Positions 30,117 through 37,775 of a stretch of DNA of 64,000 bases are shown one piece after another. Position numbers and translations under genes: made by a program. Location of the stretch: positions 1 through 64,000 of the forward strand of contig JAILGA010000035.1 in NCBI GenBank assembly GCA_024697225.1, written 5' to 3'. The notes under the pieces were generated by a model. That model searched no databases and had not been told where the DNA came from. It saw only the letters and a list, made by a program, of their open reading frames with translations. The stretch comes from Lachnospiraceae bacterium. GTDB lineage: Bacteria > Bacillota > Clostridia > Lachnospirales > Lachnospiraceae. Every line of letters begins with the position of its first letter. The first letter of the stretch is position 1.

Positions 30117-30206
30117 CATGAGCAAGCTCCCGCGAGCCCGTTCCGTATGCGAGGATAGCTGCAATCGGGGCGTTGAGTACTAATCATAACGCGGATAACG
30201 GCGCAC

Positions 30207-30235
30207 TTGTAAAACTTATGATATTGGTTTACAAT
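30207..30235 (+). promoter_or_regulatory. Promoter of the small lipoprotein gene
   Basis: TTGTAA (30207-30212) and TACAAT (30230-30235) with a 17-base spacer. Predicted start near 30242, only a few bases before the ATG at 30245, so upstream in-frame start codons (from 30173) are unlikely to be used. Confidence 0.6.
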
Positions 30236-30244
30236 TACTGCGTT

Positions 30245-30736
30245 ATGAACAGGATGGGACTGACAAAACATAATGCGATGCTCTCATGCGCGATCTTATC
30301 CTCGGCTACGATTTTTCTTCTTTCAGGCTGCGGCCAGTCGTCGGACGAGATACTTCTCGACGAGTACAGAAGCGGCATGGAGACCTTTTTTGAGAAGGTG
30401 GATGATGCCAACGAGACCATCAATTCAATAGAGGCCGGAAGCGAGGAAGCTTCAACCGAGCTTTTGAACGCTCTTGATGATCTCAGTGAAGCCTGCTCGG
30501 ACATGGCCGAGCTTGAAGTGCCGGATGATTTTGCGAATCTGGGTGATCTTCCGGACGAAGTCTCGGATTACATGAAAGAAGCCGTTGATGCTTATCACAG
30601 AGCATACGACGGCGTGTATGACGGCAATTTTGACGAATCCGCTCTGTCGGCCGCTGACGAGTATTATGAGCGCGCCAATATCCGTATACGAAAGATGCTT
30701 TCGATACTCCACGGGGAAAATACAAGCGAGCAATAG
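30245..30736 (+). CDS. Small putative lipoprotein
   Basis: About 163 residues. A signal peptide ends in the lipobox LLSGC, followed by an acidic, helix-rich domain (EILLDEYRSGMETFFEKVDDANETINSIEAG and a later repeat of YMKEAVDAYHRAYDG). Similar small clostridial lipoproteins exist, but I do not recognise a named family. The promoter at 30207-30235 leaves almost no leader for the ATG at 30245; an ATG at 30254 is also possible. Its stop lies next to the truncated toxin fragment on the other strand. Confidence 0.65.
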   Translation: MNRMGLTKHNAMLSCAILSSATIFLLSGCGQSSDEILLDEYRSGMETFFEKVDDANETINSIEAGSEEASTELLNALDDLSEACSDMAELEVPDDFANLGDLPDEVSDYMKEAVDAYHRAYDGVYDGNFDESALSAADEYYERANIRIRKMLSILHGENTSEQ

Positions 30737-30747
30737 TGCTCACTTCT

Positions 30748-30786
30748 TCAGGGAAGCATTGAAGTACGCTTGATTTCTTTAATCAT
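30748..30786 (-). pseudogene. Remnant of a RelE/YafQ-type toxin gene
   Basis: The minus-strand ATG at 30786 overlaps the antitoxin stop by 8 bases, as in intact toxin-antitoxin pairs, and reads MIKEIKRTSMLP then stop. The first nine residues resemble the usual start of YafQ/RelE toxins (a short beta strand with I/V-K-R-T-S). The sequence then leaves the family, so nearly the whole toxin has been lost between here and the lipoprotein stop at 30736. Confidence 0.5.
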
Positions 30787-31036
30787 TTAGATCCTCCATG
30801 AGTTCATCAATGGAAGAAAACGATGCCATTTTTCCTTTTTCAGCTTCTTTGATAGCCTTTAATGTAATAGAATTCGGCGTATCCATTGATGCGGGAAAAG
30901 GTATACCATTGCTTCGGATGACCTGCTTCAGAAATACATTGGTAGCAGAGGACATGTCCAACCCAATCTCTTTAAATGTCGCGCTTGCCTCTTCTTTTGT
31001 CTTGTCTTCGACTCTGACTGTAATTGTACTGCTCAT
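30779..31036 (-). CDS. RelB/DinJ-family antitoxin, apparently orphan
   Basis: 85 residues. The opening STITVRVEDKTKEEASATFKEIGLDMSSATNVFLKQVIRSNGIPF is the ribbon-helix-helix DNA-binding and dimer domain of RelB/DinJ antitoxins; the acidic C-terminus would bind toxin. GGAGGTGG sits before the ATG. The matching toxin downstream is only a 12-codon remnant. An inverted repeat (ACATTG...CAATGT, 31058-31085) upstream may be its operator. It could still repress its own promoter or neutralise related toxins elsewhere. Confidence 0.85.
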   Translation of the reverse strand: MSSTITVRVEDKTKEEASATFKEIGLDMSSATNVFLKQVIRSNGIPFPASMDTPNSITLKAIKEAEKGKMASFSSIDELMEDLND

Positions 31037-31057
31037 ATCGCCACCTCCTTGGTACTA

Positions 31058-31085
31058 ACATTGCGACACGTTGTTGGTACAATGT
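31058..31085. promoter_or_regulatory. Inverted repeat upstream of the antitoxin; candidate operator
   Basis: ACATTG (31058-31063) and CAATGT (31080-31085) are complementary with a 16-base spacer, and TTGGTAC occurs twice in the same stretch. RelB/DinJ proteins usually bind such repeats to autoregulate. Confidence 0.35.
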
Positions 31086-31133
31086 AAATGATGGCTACGG
31101 CTACGGATACACACTTCATCAGAGTCGCGGGTG

Positions 31134-31162
31134 TTGGAAAAAAGCCGTGCATATGGTAGAAT
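31134..31162 (+). promoter_or_regulatory. Promoter of the pyrophosphatase gene
   Basis: TTGGAA (31134-31139) and TAGAAT (31157-31162) with a 17-base spacer. Predicted start about 31169, which supports the GTG at 31210 rather than earlier in-frame codons. Confidence 0.55.
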
Positions 31163-31209
31163 CATCATGTTTTGTTGTTTGCAGCATATCAGGGGGAGAG
31201 CGGAAATCT

Positions 31210-32883
31210 GTGAATAAAGATCATTCAGAGAATAAAGGATCAGGCGATCGTCCGGTCTTCGTGATCGGTCATAAGAACCCGGATACGGATTCGATATGCG
31301 CGGCCATAGCATATGCGAGGCTGAAGAGCACCCTCACCGGGGGTACATTTGTGGCTGCGAGATGCGGTCATCTGAACGAGGAGACCCAGTATGTCCTCGG
31401 CCGCCTGGGGGTAGACCCGCCGGTCTATATCAAGGATGTGCGCACCCAGGTCAGGGATATGGAGATTAGGAGCCTTTCCGGAGATTCCGGCGAGATGTCG
31501 CTGAAAAAGGCCGGGGAAGCCATGCGTGATGCGGGAGTTGTGACTCTGTGTATCACGGATAAAGGAAAGCTAAAAGGACTCCTGTCCTATGGCGATATAC
31601 TGGAATCATATATGAACGTCAACGACGAACAGGTGCTCTCAAGAGCGGGCACGTTGTATCGGAATATAACTGAAACCCTGGACGGAGAGATGAGCGTGGG
31701 CAGCATCGACGACAGGTTTACAACGGGCAAAGTGGTCATAGCAGCCGGTAATCCCGAGATGATGGAGGATCTGATAGAGCCGGGAGATCTGGTAATACTG
31801 GGAAACAGATATGATACACAGCTCTGTGCCATAGAGATGGATGCAGCCTGCCTTGTGGTCTGCGAAGGGGCCAGGATCTCGGCGTCGATCATGAAGCTTG
31901 CCGACGAGCGCGGCTGTCATCTTATCACAACTCCTCATGACACCTTTGCAGTGGCGCGCCTCATTCATCAGAGCCTGCCTGTTCGCGCGGTCATGAAGAC
32001 GGAAGCACTTGTGAACTTCAGGATGGATGATTTCCTGGAGGATATCGAACCGATCATGGCCCAGATGCGGCACCGCTACTTTCCGGTACTTGACAAAAAC
32101 GATGACTTCATCGGCATGATCTCGCGCAGAAATCTGCTGGGAGCAAGAAGAAAGAAGCTCATACTCGTCGATCACAACGAAAAGAGCCAGGCTGTGAACG
32201 GGATGGAGGAATCGGAGATCCTTGAGATCATTGACCATCACAGACTGGGAACGGTTTCTACCTTATCGCCCGTCTTTTTCCGCAATCAGCCGCTGGGCTC
32301 TTCGTCAACTATTATTTATCTTATGTACCGCGAGCATGGCATTGATATAGATCCGCAGACCGCGGGGCTTATGCTTGCGGCCATTCTGTCCGATACACTG
32401 ATGTACCGCAGTCCTACCTGCACGGAGATCGATCGGGATTCCGGGGCTGCACTTGCCGAAACAGCGGGGCTCGATCCGGAGCAGTTCGCCCGTGAGATGT
32501 TCCGCGCCGGTTCCAACATGGAGAAGAAAACTGCCGAAGAGATTTTTGCGCAGGATTTCAAGCGCTTTTCCGTGGGAGAGAAAACTATCGGAGTGGGTCA
32601 GATCAACTCCATGGATACCGGCGAGCTCGCGCTGATCAGGGAGAAGATACTTCCGTGTCTCAAAAAGAAGCGGGAGGATTCAGGTCTCCAGATGATCTTT
32701 TTCCTGCTGACGGATATCATCGGGGAGAGTTCGGAAGTGCTGTTTGACGGAGGTGACGCCGCATGGGTCATCGAGCACGCGTTCAACTGTCCCATTGAAG
32801 ACGGTCGAAGTGCGATACTGCAAGGCATAGTCTCAAGGAAGAAGCAGTTTCTGCCGGCAGTCGTGGAAGTGATGCAGAACTGA
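31210..32883 (+). CDS. ppaC: Manganese-dependent inorganic pyrophosphatase with CBS and DRTGG domains
   Basis: 557 residues from the GTG behind GGGGGAGAG. It is a family II (DHH) pyrophosphatase, hydrolysing pyrophosphate from biosynthesis. Metal ligands are in GHKNPDTDSICAAIAYA and EIIDHHRLGTVS; the C-terminal DHHA2 domain follows. Two CBS motifs with a DRTGG domain between them fill about residues 70-310. In characterised clostridial CBS-pyrophosphatases this insert binds AMP, ADP or diadenosine polyphosphates and regulates activity. The frame is open to 31024, but that part crosses the antitoxin promoter and its own promoter. Confidence 0.9.
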   Translation: MNKDHSENKGSGDRPVFVIGHKNPDTDSICAAIAYARLKSTLTGGTFVAARCGHLNEETQYVLGRLGVDPPVYIKDVRTQVRDMEIRSLSGDSGEMSLKKAGEAMRDAGVVTLCITDKGKLKGLLSYGDILESYMNVNDEQVLSRAGTLYRNITETLDGEMSVGSIDDRFTTGKVVIAAGNPEMMEDLIEPGDLVILGNRYDTQLCAIEMDAACLVVCEGARISASIMKLADERGCHLITTPHDTFAVARLIHQSLPVRAVMKTEALVNFRMDDFLEDIEPIMAQMRHRYFPVLDKNDDFIGMISRRNLLGARRKKLILVDHNEKSQAVNGMEESEILEIIDHHRLGTVSTLSPVFFRNQPLGSSSTIIYLMYREHGIDIDPQTAGLMLAAILSDTLMYRSPTCTEIDRDSGAALAETAGLDPEQFAREMFRAGSNMEKKTAEEIFAQDFKRFSVGEKTIGVGQINSMDTGELALIREKILPCLKKKREDSGLQMIFFLLTDIIGESSEVLFDGGDAAWVIEHAFNCPIEDGRSAILQGIVSRKKQFLPAVVEVMQN

Positions 32884-32940
32884 CCGCAGGCCGGCGGCAA
32901 AAAAAGTCAACGTATATTTGGTGTGATAGACAGCGGACGC

Positions 32941-32969
32941 TGTACAAGATGGCGTGATTGCGCTATACT
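32941..32969 (+). promoter_or_regulatory. Likely promoter of metH
   Basis: TGTACA (32941-32946) and TATACT (32964-32969) with a 17-base spacer. The leader to the ATG at 33039 is about 63 bases and holds a small CTATC/GATAG hairpin. I see no SAM or cobalamin riboswitch. Confidence 0.45.
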
Positions 32970-33038
32970 ATCGAACATGTTTTTTGATAGTCGGGGATAT
33001 TGGTAATTGGGATCGTTATTCGGCATAAACAGTATGTT

Positions 33039-35516
33039 ATGAAAAAAGAAGAATTCAGGAAATATCTCGAAAACAGGATAAGGTTTCTCGATGGTGCGAC
33101 GGGCACGAATCTCATGAGGGCCGGTATGCCGGCAGGGGTGTGCCCGGAGGCGTGGATCCTCGAGCATGAGGATGTCCTCCTGGAACTCCAGAGGGCGTAT
33201 GCGGCTGCGGGAAGCGATATCGTCTATGCTCCGACCTTTACGGGAAACAGGATAAAGCTTCGCGAATACGGTCTCGAAAGCAGGCTTGCCGAGATAAACA
33301 CTGCTCTGGTCGCCCTGTCAAAAAAAGCCGTCGAAGGTCATGACACCCTCGTTGCAGGTGATATCACCATGACAGGCAGGCAGGTCAGGCCTGTGGGCGA
33401 CATGGAGTTCGATGAACTTGTTGACGTGTACAGGGAGCAGATAGCAGTCCTCAGGGATGCAGGCGTCGACCTGCTGGTCGTTGAGACTATGATGAGTCTG
33501 CAGGAGACAAGGGCCGCAATGATAGCCGCGGGAGAGGTCGCACCTTATCTGCCTGTCATGGCTACACTCACTTTTGAGGCTGACGGGAGGACTCTCTTCG
33601 GGACAGATGCAGCATCCGGGGCAGTCGTTCTTGAGGCGCTGGGCGCATCTGCTGTGGGTGCAAACTGTTCGACTGGTCCCTCCGAGATGGCCGATGTGAT
33701 ACGGAACATGGCAAAGGTGACGACAATACCTATAATCGCCAAGCCGAATGCAGGTTTTCCGAGAACTGACGGAAACGGAAACACATATTACGACATGACG
33801 CCCGAAGAATTCGCAGAGGGCGCGGCGCGGCTCGTGGATGCGGGAGCGAGCGTACTGGGGGCGTGCTGCGGTTCAACGCCGGCATTTATAGAGGAGCTGC
33901 ACAGGAGGTTCTCATCTTACGATGTGAGATCATCCGAAACCGAGAGAAGAGCCGCGGGGATCCGTGTTCTGGCATCGGAGAGAAGGACTCTCACATTTAA
34001 GCCCGGTGATCCTTTCATGATAGTGGGGGAGAGGATAAATCCCACGGGGAAAAAGAAACTGCAGGCAGAGTTAAGAGAGGGAAAACTGGATCTCGTTGCC
34101 GATTATGCGACGGAACAGGAGGCCTGCGGCGCATCCATACTCGATATAAATGTGGGTATGCCGGGAATTGATGAACACGCCATGATGAAGAGCGTCATCT
34201 ATGAGGTGATGAGTCTCACCGACCTGCCGCTCTGTCTGGATTCTACAGATCTCGAAACGATGGAGGACGCCCTGAGAACTTATCCCGGACGGGCGCTTAT
34301 CAATTCCGTATCACTTGAGAAGGGGAAGGCGGAAAGGTTCATGCCTCTGGCAAAGAAGTACGGGGCTATGGTGATCCTGCTGCCCGTCGGTGAAAACGGC
34401 ATACCGGAGACTGTAGAAGAAAAGATCTCCAATGTAGAAAAACTGTTGGATACAGCTTACGAATACGGCCTCACAAGAGAGGACATTGTGGTCGATGCGC
34501 TGGTTGCGACCGTCGGAGCGGATCCAAATGCGGCGGTATCTGTTCTTAAGACGGTATCCTGGTGCAGCGAGAGAGACATTTCCACGATATGTGGTCTCTC
34601 CAATGTATCCTTCGGACTTCCGCAAAGAGGATTTGTAAACGCGGCATTTCTCACCATGGCAATAGACAGAGGGCTGACGATGGCCATATCCAATCCGTCG
34701 CAGGAGCTTCTGGTCAACTCGGCGCTCGCCGCCGATCTGCTGAAGAATAAAGAGGGAAGCGACGGAAGATATCTTGAGCACATGAGCAGATACGGATCCG
34801 ATCCCGCTCCGGGCCTTACATCATCCGCAGGCATGAGTGTTCGCGGAAGCGTGGAAAAGACCGCGGAAAAGACGGATGTGACACCCGCGGATACAGTGAA
34901 GACAGATGTGCTCAAGGGAAACAGGCGAAGCATCGCAAAGGACACAAAGGCGGCAATAGATTCGGGGATCGGTGCGGAGGAACTGTTAAATTCAAGCTTG
35001 ATGCCCGCGATAAATGAGGTGGGGGAACTCTTTAACTCAGGCAAGTACTTTTTGCCGCAGCTCATTGCTTCAGCCGAGGCGATGAAACTCTCGATCACGG
35101 TCATTGAACCGCTTCTAGCCGAGGGAAGAGGAGAGAATAAATACCCCAAAGTTGTCTTTGCGACCGTTAAGGGTGATGTCCACGATATCGGCAAGAACCT
35201 GGTGGTTCTCATGCTTAGAAACGTGGGTTTTGAGGTGATCGATCTGGGTAAGGACGTACCGACTGAGGAGATCGTGCAGGTCGCTATTGATAACGATGCC
35301 AGGCTCATCGGCCTCTCGGCTTTAATGACCACCACCATGCAGGAGATGAAGGCTGTGGTCGAGCTTGCCAGGGTAAAATGCCCGGATGTGAAGATCATGA
35401 TAGGCGGTGCCGTGGTGACTGCCGATTTTGCCAGGGATATAGGTGCCGATGCATATACGAAGGATGCGGCAGAGGCCGTCCTTGTGGCAAAGAAACTGCT
35501 TGGGATAGATGAGTAG
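33039..35516 (+). CDS. metH: Cobalamin-dependent methionine synthase without the activation domain
   Basis: About 825 residues. It moves a methyl group from methyltetrahydrofolate through cobalamin to homocysteine. The N-terminal homocysteine domain has the zinc cysteines GANCSTGP and GACCGST. The pterin domain begins near FMIVGERINPTGKKKL. After a roughly 60-residue linker come the B12 cap and the B12-binding domain with the GDVHDIGKN motif that supplies the lower-ligand histidine. The AdoMet reactivation domain of E. coli MetH (about 1227 residues) is missing, so reactivation needs another protein. The start at MKKEEFRKYL lacks a clear ribosome site; an in-frame start at 33000 exists. Confidence 0.92.
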   Translation: MKKEEFRKYLENRIRFLDGATGTNLMRAGMPAGVCPEAWILEHEDVLLELQRAYAAAGSDIVYAPTFTGNRIKLREYGLESRLAEINTALVALSKKAVEGHDTLVAGDITMTGRQVRPVGDMEFDELVDVYREQIAVLRDAGVDLLVVETMMSLQETRAAMIAAGEVAPYLPVMATLTFEADGRTLFGTDAASGAVVLEALGASAVGANCSTGPSEMADVIRNMAKVTTIPIIAKPNAGFPRTDGNGNTYYDMTPEEFAEGAARLVDAGASVLGACCGSTPAFIEELHRRFSSYDVRSSETERRAAGIRVLASERRTLTFKPGDPFMIVGERINPTGKKKLQAELREGKLDLVADYATEQEACGASILDINVGMPGIDEHAMMKSVIYEVMSLTDLPLCLDSTDLETMEDALRTYPGRALINSVSLEKGKAERFMPLAKKYGAMVILLPVGENGIPETVEEKISNVEKLLDTAYEYGLTREDIVVDALVATVGADPNAAVSVLKTVSWCSERDISTICGLSNVSFGLPQRGFVNAAFLTMAIDRGLTMAISNPSQELLVNSALAADLLKNKEGSDGRYLEHMSRYGSDPAPGLTSSAGMSVRGSVEKTAEKTDVTPADTVKTDVLKGNRRSIAKDTKAAIDSGIGAEELLNSSLMPAINEVGELFNSGKYFLPQLIASAEAMKLSITVIEPLLAEGRGENKYPKVVFATVKGDVHDIGKNLVVLMLRNVGFEVIDLGKDVPTEEIVQVAIDNDARLIGLSALMTTTMQEMKAVVELARVKCPDVKIMIGGAVVTADFARDIGADAYTKDAAEAVLVAKKLLGIDE

Positions 35517-35641
35517 AAAGATCTGAGATACACTGACCGGTTGATGGGAACGGGAGTTCAGGCCGGAAATACAGGACGGTTAATATGCCGGCAAATCAAT
35601 AACAACGAAAAAACGAACAACGATAACAGAGGAGAAAAGGA

Positions 35642-37279
35642 ATGATCGGTGCGGATGCAATGGCAAAAAGTCTCGCCGCTGAAGGCGTTGATGTGCTCTT
35701 TGGCTACACGGGCGCAGCCATATGCCCGTTCTATGACGCGCTTGAGAGGGATACCGATATACACGGCGTCCTCGTCAGGACCGAACAGAACGCGGCTCAT
35801 ATGGCGAGCGGTTACGCAAGACTCACAGGAAAAGTGGGAGTCTGCGTGGTCACCAGCGGCCCCGGAGCAACAAACCTGCTGACGGGTATTGCTACCGCAT
35901 TTGCGGACAGCATTCCTCTCGTGTGCATTACCGGACAGGTCAACAGCTCATTGATAGGCAGCGACGTCTTTCAGGAGGCGGACATCACAGGTGCGGCGGA
36001 GTCCTTTGTCAAATACAGCTATCTCGTGAGAAATGCGGCGGACATACCGCGCATCTTCAAGGAGGCCTTTCATATTGCGGGTACAGGCCGCAAGGGTCCT
36101 GTTCTCATAGACGTTCCGCAGGATGTTCAGGAGGCGCCCATACAGAAATTCTCATATCCCGAGAGCGTGAGCCTCCGCAGCTACAAGCCGACGGTGAAGG
36201 GAAACACCGTTCAGATAAGGAAGGTCATATCGGAACTTGCTTCGGCAAAGAAGCCTCTGATCTGCGCGGGCGGCGGAGTCATATCGTCGAGAGCGGAAAA
36301 GCTTATAAGGGAATTCGCACACAGATTTGATATTCCTGTGGTCTCTACCATGATGGGCATAGGTGTCATGCCGACCGAGGATCAGCTTTATTTCGGCATG
36401 GTCGGGAACAACGGTGAGCCGATAGCCAACTATGCAATGAATAATTCCGATCTGCTGCTGGTGGTGGGCGCAAGAGTTGCCGACAGAGCTGTGAACAGAC
36501 CGGATCTGATAACGGAGAACAAGGTACTGGTGCACATAGACGTGGATCCTGCCGAAATAGGAAAGAACGTGGGACCCACCATACCCCTCGTCGGTGATAT
36601 CGGACACATCTTTTCCGAGATGCTTAAGCAGGAATCGATAGCAAAGGTGCCGGAAAACCACAGTGGATGGCTGAACGAACTCTATAATACCAAGGGCGCT
36701 TCCGACGCAAAAAAGGCAAAGAAGAACAGCGAATACGCGGATCCGAAGACCGTCATAGAAGCGATTTCAAGACTCATGGACGAGAACGGCGTCTATGTAG
36801 CGGATGTGGGACAGAATCAGATATGGTCCTGCAGATACCATCAGGTAAGGGGCGGAAGATTCATGACCTCCGGCGGAATGGGGACCATGGGTTATGCGAT
36901 ACCCGCAGCCATAGGCGCAAGGATAGCCTGCCCCGGCAGGCAGGTCATCGCAGTGTGCGGTGACGGCGCTTTTGCCATGTCCATGATGGAACTTGCCACC
37001 ATGAATCAGGAGAATGCCGGTATAAAGATAGTGGTCATGACAAACAGACGGCTTGGTATGGTCAGGGAATATCAGACCTATCATCTGGACGGAAGATATC
37101 CGATGGTCAGGATAGAGAGCGAGCCGGATCTTGAACTCCTCGCAAGAGCGTACGGTCTTCCGTATCTGAAGCTTGACGGGGGATCGGATATCGACAAGGT
37201 GGTGACTGCTTTCCTCAGGCAATATGACGCGGCAATACTCGATGTGTCCGTTGATCCGGACGAAGACACACCCAGGTGA
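35642..37279 (+). CDS. ilvB: Acetolactate synthase large subunit
   Basis: 545 residues. A thiamine-diphosphate enzyme that makes acetolactate or acetohydroxybutyrate, the first step to valine, leucine and isoleucine. It begins IGADAMAKSLAAEGVDVLFGYTGAAICPFYDAL; the activating glutamate lies in RTEQNAAHMASGYAR and the ThDP motif is GDGAFAMSMMELATMNQENAGIKIVVMTN. The ATG follows GAGGAGAAAAGG. The 125-base upstream gap holds no T-box that I can see. ilvN follows after 16 bases. Confidence 0.94.
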   Translation: MIGADAMAKSLAAEGVDVLFGYTGAAICPFYDALERDTDIHGVLVRTEQNAAHMASGYARLTGKVGVCVVTSGPGATNLLTGIATAFADSIPLVCITGQVNSSLIGSDVFQEADITGAAESFVKYSYLVRNAADIPRIFKEAFHIAGTGRKGPVLIDVPQDVQEAPIQKFSYPESVSLRSYKPTVKGNTVQIRKVISELASAKKPLICAGGGVISSRAEKLIREFAHRFDIPVVSTMMGIGVMPTEDQLYFGMVGNNGEPIANYAMNNSDLLLVVGARVADRAVNRPDLITENKVLVHIDVDPAEIGKNVGPTIPLVGDIGHIFSEMLKQESIAKVPENHSGWLNELYNTKGASDAKKAKKNSEYADPKTVIEAISRLMDENGVYVADVGQNQIWSCRYHQVRGGRFMTSGGMGTMGYAIPAAIGARIACPGRQVIAVCGDGAFAMSMMELATMNQENAGIKIVVMTNRRLGMVREYQTYHLDGRYPMVRIESEPDLELLARAYGLPYLKLDGGSDIDKVVTAFLRQYDAAILDVSVDPDEDTPR

Positions 37280-37295
37280 GTGAAGGGGGTAAGAC

Positions 37296-37775
37296 ATGCG
37301 AAAGATTTATTCCGTACTGGTAGAAAACCGCTCGGGCGTGCTGTCAAAGGTGGCGGGACTCTTTGCACGAAGGAGCTTCAATATTGACTCCCTGGTCGTG
37401 GGCGAGACCGACGACAGGACCGTCTCGTGCATGACCATCGTCTCAAACGGCGATGAACGAACCCTTCAGCAGATCGAGAAGCAGCTGAATAAAAAGATAG
37501 ATGTCATAAAGGTCAAGACCTTTGACGAACCCGATGCGATATCAAGGGAACTCATGCTGATAAAGCTCCGCTACAACAAGACAAACCGCAGGGATATAAT
37601 GGAGAATTGCGACATAATGGGTGCTCAGATAGTCAATATCGCAAAGAGTACCATGCTTGTGCAGATCTGTGATGAACCCGAGAATATTGAAACGTTTATC
37701 GGAATGATGCGCAGTATCTCAATCGTCGAGATAGCGCGCACGGGAACGGTGGCTCTGCCCAAATGCACAGAGTAA
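37296..37775 (+). CDS. ilvN: Acetolactate synthase small (regulatory) subunit
   Basis: 159 residues. The N-terminal ACT domain (IYSVLVENRSGVLSKVAGLFARRSFNIDSLVVG) binds valine for feedback control, and the C-terminal half matches the usual ALS small subunit. It follows ilvB behind GGGGGT, and its stop overlaps the start of the helicase gene. Confidence 0.93.
   Translation: MRKIYSVLVENRSGVLSKVAGLFARRSFNIDSLVVGETDDRTVSCMTIVSNGDERTLQQIEKQLNKKIDVIKVKTFDEPDAISRELMLIKLRYNKTNRRDIMENCDIMGAQIVNIAKSTMLVQICDEPENIETFIGMMRSISIVEIARTGTVALPKCTE

Noticed and set aside
30173-30244. Upstream extension of the small lipoprotein (start at 30173)
   Set aside because: It would cross the -35 and -10 boxes at 30207-30235 and put 24 residues before the signal peptide.
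32884-33038. SAM or cobalamin riboswitch before metH
   Set aside because: None of the conserved core motifs is present in the 155-base interval.
35517-35641. T-box or other riboswitch before ilvB
   Set aside because: The gap is 125 bases and holds no T-box core, no specifier stem and no terminator that I can recognise.
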